Below, piece after piece: positions 33,695 to 34,926 of a stretch of 34,926 nt of DNA. Source of the DNA: Gammaproteobacteria bacterium (lineage in GTDB: Bacteria > Pseudomonadota > Gammaproteobacteria > Pseudomonadales > Pseudomonadaceae). The DNA lies in assembly GCA_018827205.1 (NCBI GenBank), contig JAHJXZ010000004.1:1-34926 (forward strand), written 5' to 3'. A program made the translations under genes and the position numbers. The notes beneath the pieces were generated by a model that worked only from the letters and a program-made list of their open reading frames with translations, searched no databases and was not told the origin of the DNA. Numbering within the stretch: the first letter of the stretch is position 1; each line of letters starts with the position of its first letter.

Positions 33695-34357
33695 TTAAAT
33701 CACGCGTTTAACGCTCAGGTAATCGCCCTTGGTCTTCAGCGTGATGGTCACGTCGCGGTTGCTGCGGTTGCGCCAGAACCAGCCGTGTGTACCGTCGAAG
33801 ATGGCGGTGAATTCACCCTTGTCGCCCTTGATCTGCTTACCCTTGCTATAGCTGTGGTAGTAGCCCTTTGGGCCGTTGTAGGGTTCGCCATGGGTGTCGT
33901 GGTTGACCGGAACACCATTGGTCGTCCACTCGTAGCTGACCGTGGCCTTGTCCAGCATCTCCAGTTTGATTTCACTGGCCTCGCCCGGCTTCAGCGTGAC
34001 GGTCACTTCATCTGACTTCAGGGCTGGCTCAGGCTCAGCTACGGGTTCGGCCACAGGTGCTGCTGCAACAGGCTCTTGCACTACCGGCTGAACAGGCGCG
34101 GGAGCTTGAGCGACTGGAGCCGCAGCTGGCTGAACCGCTGCATCCGCTACCGCTTCTTCGGCCAGGGTTATCTTCATTTCGCCCATCTGGGTCAGGCCGA
34201 GTACGCGACCAACACCCGTCGGGTCGATGGCGTACTCCGAAGGCATCACCACGGTGGCCAGTAATGCTGCGGCAACACCCACGGCAATCACAGTGGAGCG
34301 CAGCAGTTGGCGGCTGGTCGGCAATTCATTGATGGTCGGAAGCTTGGTATTGAACAT
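33695..34357 (-). CDS. transmembrane anchor protein with Pro/Ala/Val linker
   Basis: The 220-aa protein has a short cytoplasmic N-terminus, one membrane helix (about 21-39, STVIAVGVAAALLATVV), a low-complexity Pro-Ala-Val-Glu linker (about 70-112) and a compact C-terminal domain (about 115-220). That domain holds VTVTLKPGEASEIKLEML and a Tyr/His/Trp-rich core (KGYYHSYSKGK, GTHGWFWRN). It resembles proteins annotated as transmembrane anchor beside HupE/UreJ genes in metal-resistance islands. The C-terminal part looks like a periplasmic beta-sandwich. AAGGAA lies 7 bases before the ATG. It is 12 bp downstream of the HupE-like gene, so they share an operon. Confidence 0.75.
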   Translation of the reverse strand: MFNTKLPTINELPTSRQLLRSTVIAVGVAAALLATVVMPSEYAIDPTGVGRVLGLTQMGEMKITLAEEAVADAAVQPAAAPVAQAPAPVQPVVQEPVAAAPVAEPVAEPEPALKSDEVTVTLKPGEASEIKLEMLDKATVSYEWTTNGVPVNHDTHGEPYNGPKGYYHSYSKGKQIKGDKGEFTAIFDGTHGWFWRNRSNRDVTITLKTKGDYLSVKRVI

Positions 34358-34369
34358 GCTGAAAATTCC

Positions 34370-34926
34370 TTACTGAGAGACGATCAGGCCGGTGAGCTGG
34401 TAACCCATCAAGAGGAAACCGGCGCTCATCATGGCGACGTTGGCGGTGTAGGCATGACGCCAGAAGCTGGCGGTGCGTCGCCAGTAGCCCATGACAATCA
34501 GGATGGCGCTCAGGGCCAGGAGCTGGCCGATTTCGACGCCGACGTTGAAGGCGATCAGGTTGGTGATCAGGCCGTCTGCCGAGATCTCGTACTCCTGGAT
34601 CTTGGTCGCCAGACCAAAGCCATGCAGCAGGCCGAAAATCAGCGTGGCCGCTTTGGTGTTCGGCTGGTGGCCGAACCAGCGCTGGAATGCGCCTAGGTTA
34701 TCCAGCGCCTTGTACACCACCGAGAAACCGATGATGGCGTCGATCACATAGGAGCTGATGTTGATTTCCGCCAGTACGCCCAATAGCAGCGTCACGGTGT
34801 GACCCAGGGCGAACAGGGTGACGTAGAGCCCCACGTCCTTCAGGCGGTAGAGAAAGAAGATCACCCCGAAGAGGAACAGCAGGTGGTCGTAGCCGGTGAT
34901 CATGTGCTTAGCGCCCATGTAGATGA
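34370..34926 (-). CDS. HupE/UreJ-family membrane protein (5' end beyond the window)
   Basis: The visible part has about 185 residues and five or six membrane helices. It contains the family motifs GYDHLLFLFGV and FGLLHGFG, the latter with a His that may bind metal. HupE/UreJ proteins are proposed nickel or cobalt permeases. Here, beside a copper pump, the substrate is unclear. An internal ATG lies at 34918, but the frame stays open to the window edge and family members start earlier, so the gene is treated as partial. It is followed at 12 bp by the anchor gene. Confidence 0.8.
   Translation of the reverse strand, partial: IYMGAKHMITGYDHLLFLFGVIFFLYRLKDVGLYVTLFALGHTVTLLLGVLAEINISSYVIDAIIGFSVVYKALDNLGAFQRWFGHQPNTKAATLIFGLLHGFGLATKIQEYEISADGLITNLIAFNVGVEIGQLLALSAILIVMGYWRRTASFWRHAYTANVAMMSAGFLLMGYQLTGLIVSQ

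Overview
The window looks like a Pseudomonas-type gammaproteobacterial chromosome. Its backbone is GC-rich, genes carry AAGGAG-type ribosome binding sites, a tRNA-Pro(GGG) 3' end is recognisable, and tandem rRNA-type promoters lie at the left edge. Species cannot be fixed from the sequence alone.

Backbone (1 to about 14,610). Two strong minus-strand promoters at 82-209 probably drive an rRNA operon lying left of the window. Next come an SH3-domain membrane protein (minus), two tandem Crp/Fnr-like regulators (plus), and a REC-PAS-GGDEF-EAL cyclic-di-GMP protein (minus) whose end overlaps the second regulator by 20 bp. A possible small membrane protein follows. Then comes an 8.6 kb gene for a cyclic beta-1,2-glucan synthase (NdvB/ChvB type, 2860 aa) with a CsbD-like stress protein directly behind it. 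The theme is envelope and osmotic adaptation plus lifestyle signalling.

Integrated element (from about 14,610 rightwards). A 45-nt 3' fragment of tRNA-Pro(GGG), still followed by the tRNA's own terminator, marks the left end. Beside it are four copies of AATTGGCAAC and a tyrosine integrase. Then come an AT-rich orphan gene, a DUF3987 (YfjI-like) gene and alpA. A control region follows with a 17-bp perfect inverted repeat built from GGCTATT heptamers. A rightward block encodes a zinc-ribbon/glycine-zipper protein, a DUF932 protein, a YqaJ nuclease, a Cys-rich conserved protein, RadC and a 57-aa membrane peptide. Three successive gene gaps in this block each carry a stable hairpin just ahead of the ribosome binding site. 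A RelE toxin with a Phd/YefM-like antitoxin and an inovirus Gp2/YfjJ-like putative replication initiator read leftward. The set int, alpA, yfjI, yfjJ and radC recalls the E. coli CP4-57 cryptic element. Upstream of the Gp2-like gene lie a palindrome and four tandem copies of a 9-mer, which could be an origin.

IS66-family element (25,222-27,236). It is complete at both ends, flanked by the 8-bp target duplication ATTTGATC, and encodes tnpB and tnpC but no tnpA.

Copper/silver cargo (27,284-34,926). A small Cys/His/Met-rich exported protein precedes cusC-cusB-cusA, whose genes overlap by 4 bp each. CusB carries a fused CusF-like domain. A terminator separates this operon from a convergent pair: a transmembrane anchor protein and a HupE/UreJ-like protein that runs off the window. 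The intact tRNA-Pro that should mark the right end of the element was not seen, so the right border probably lies beyond 34,926.
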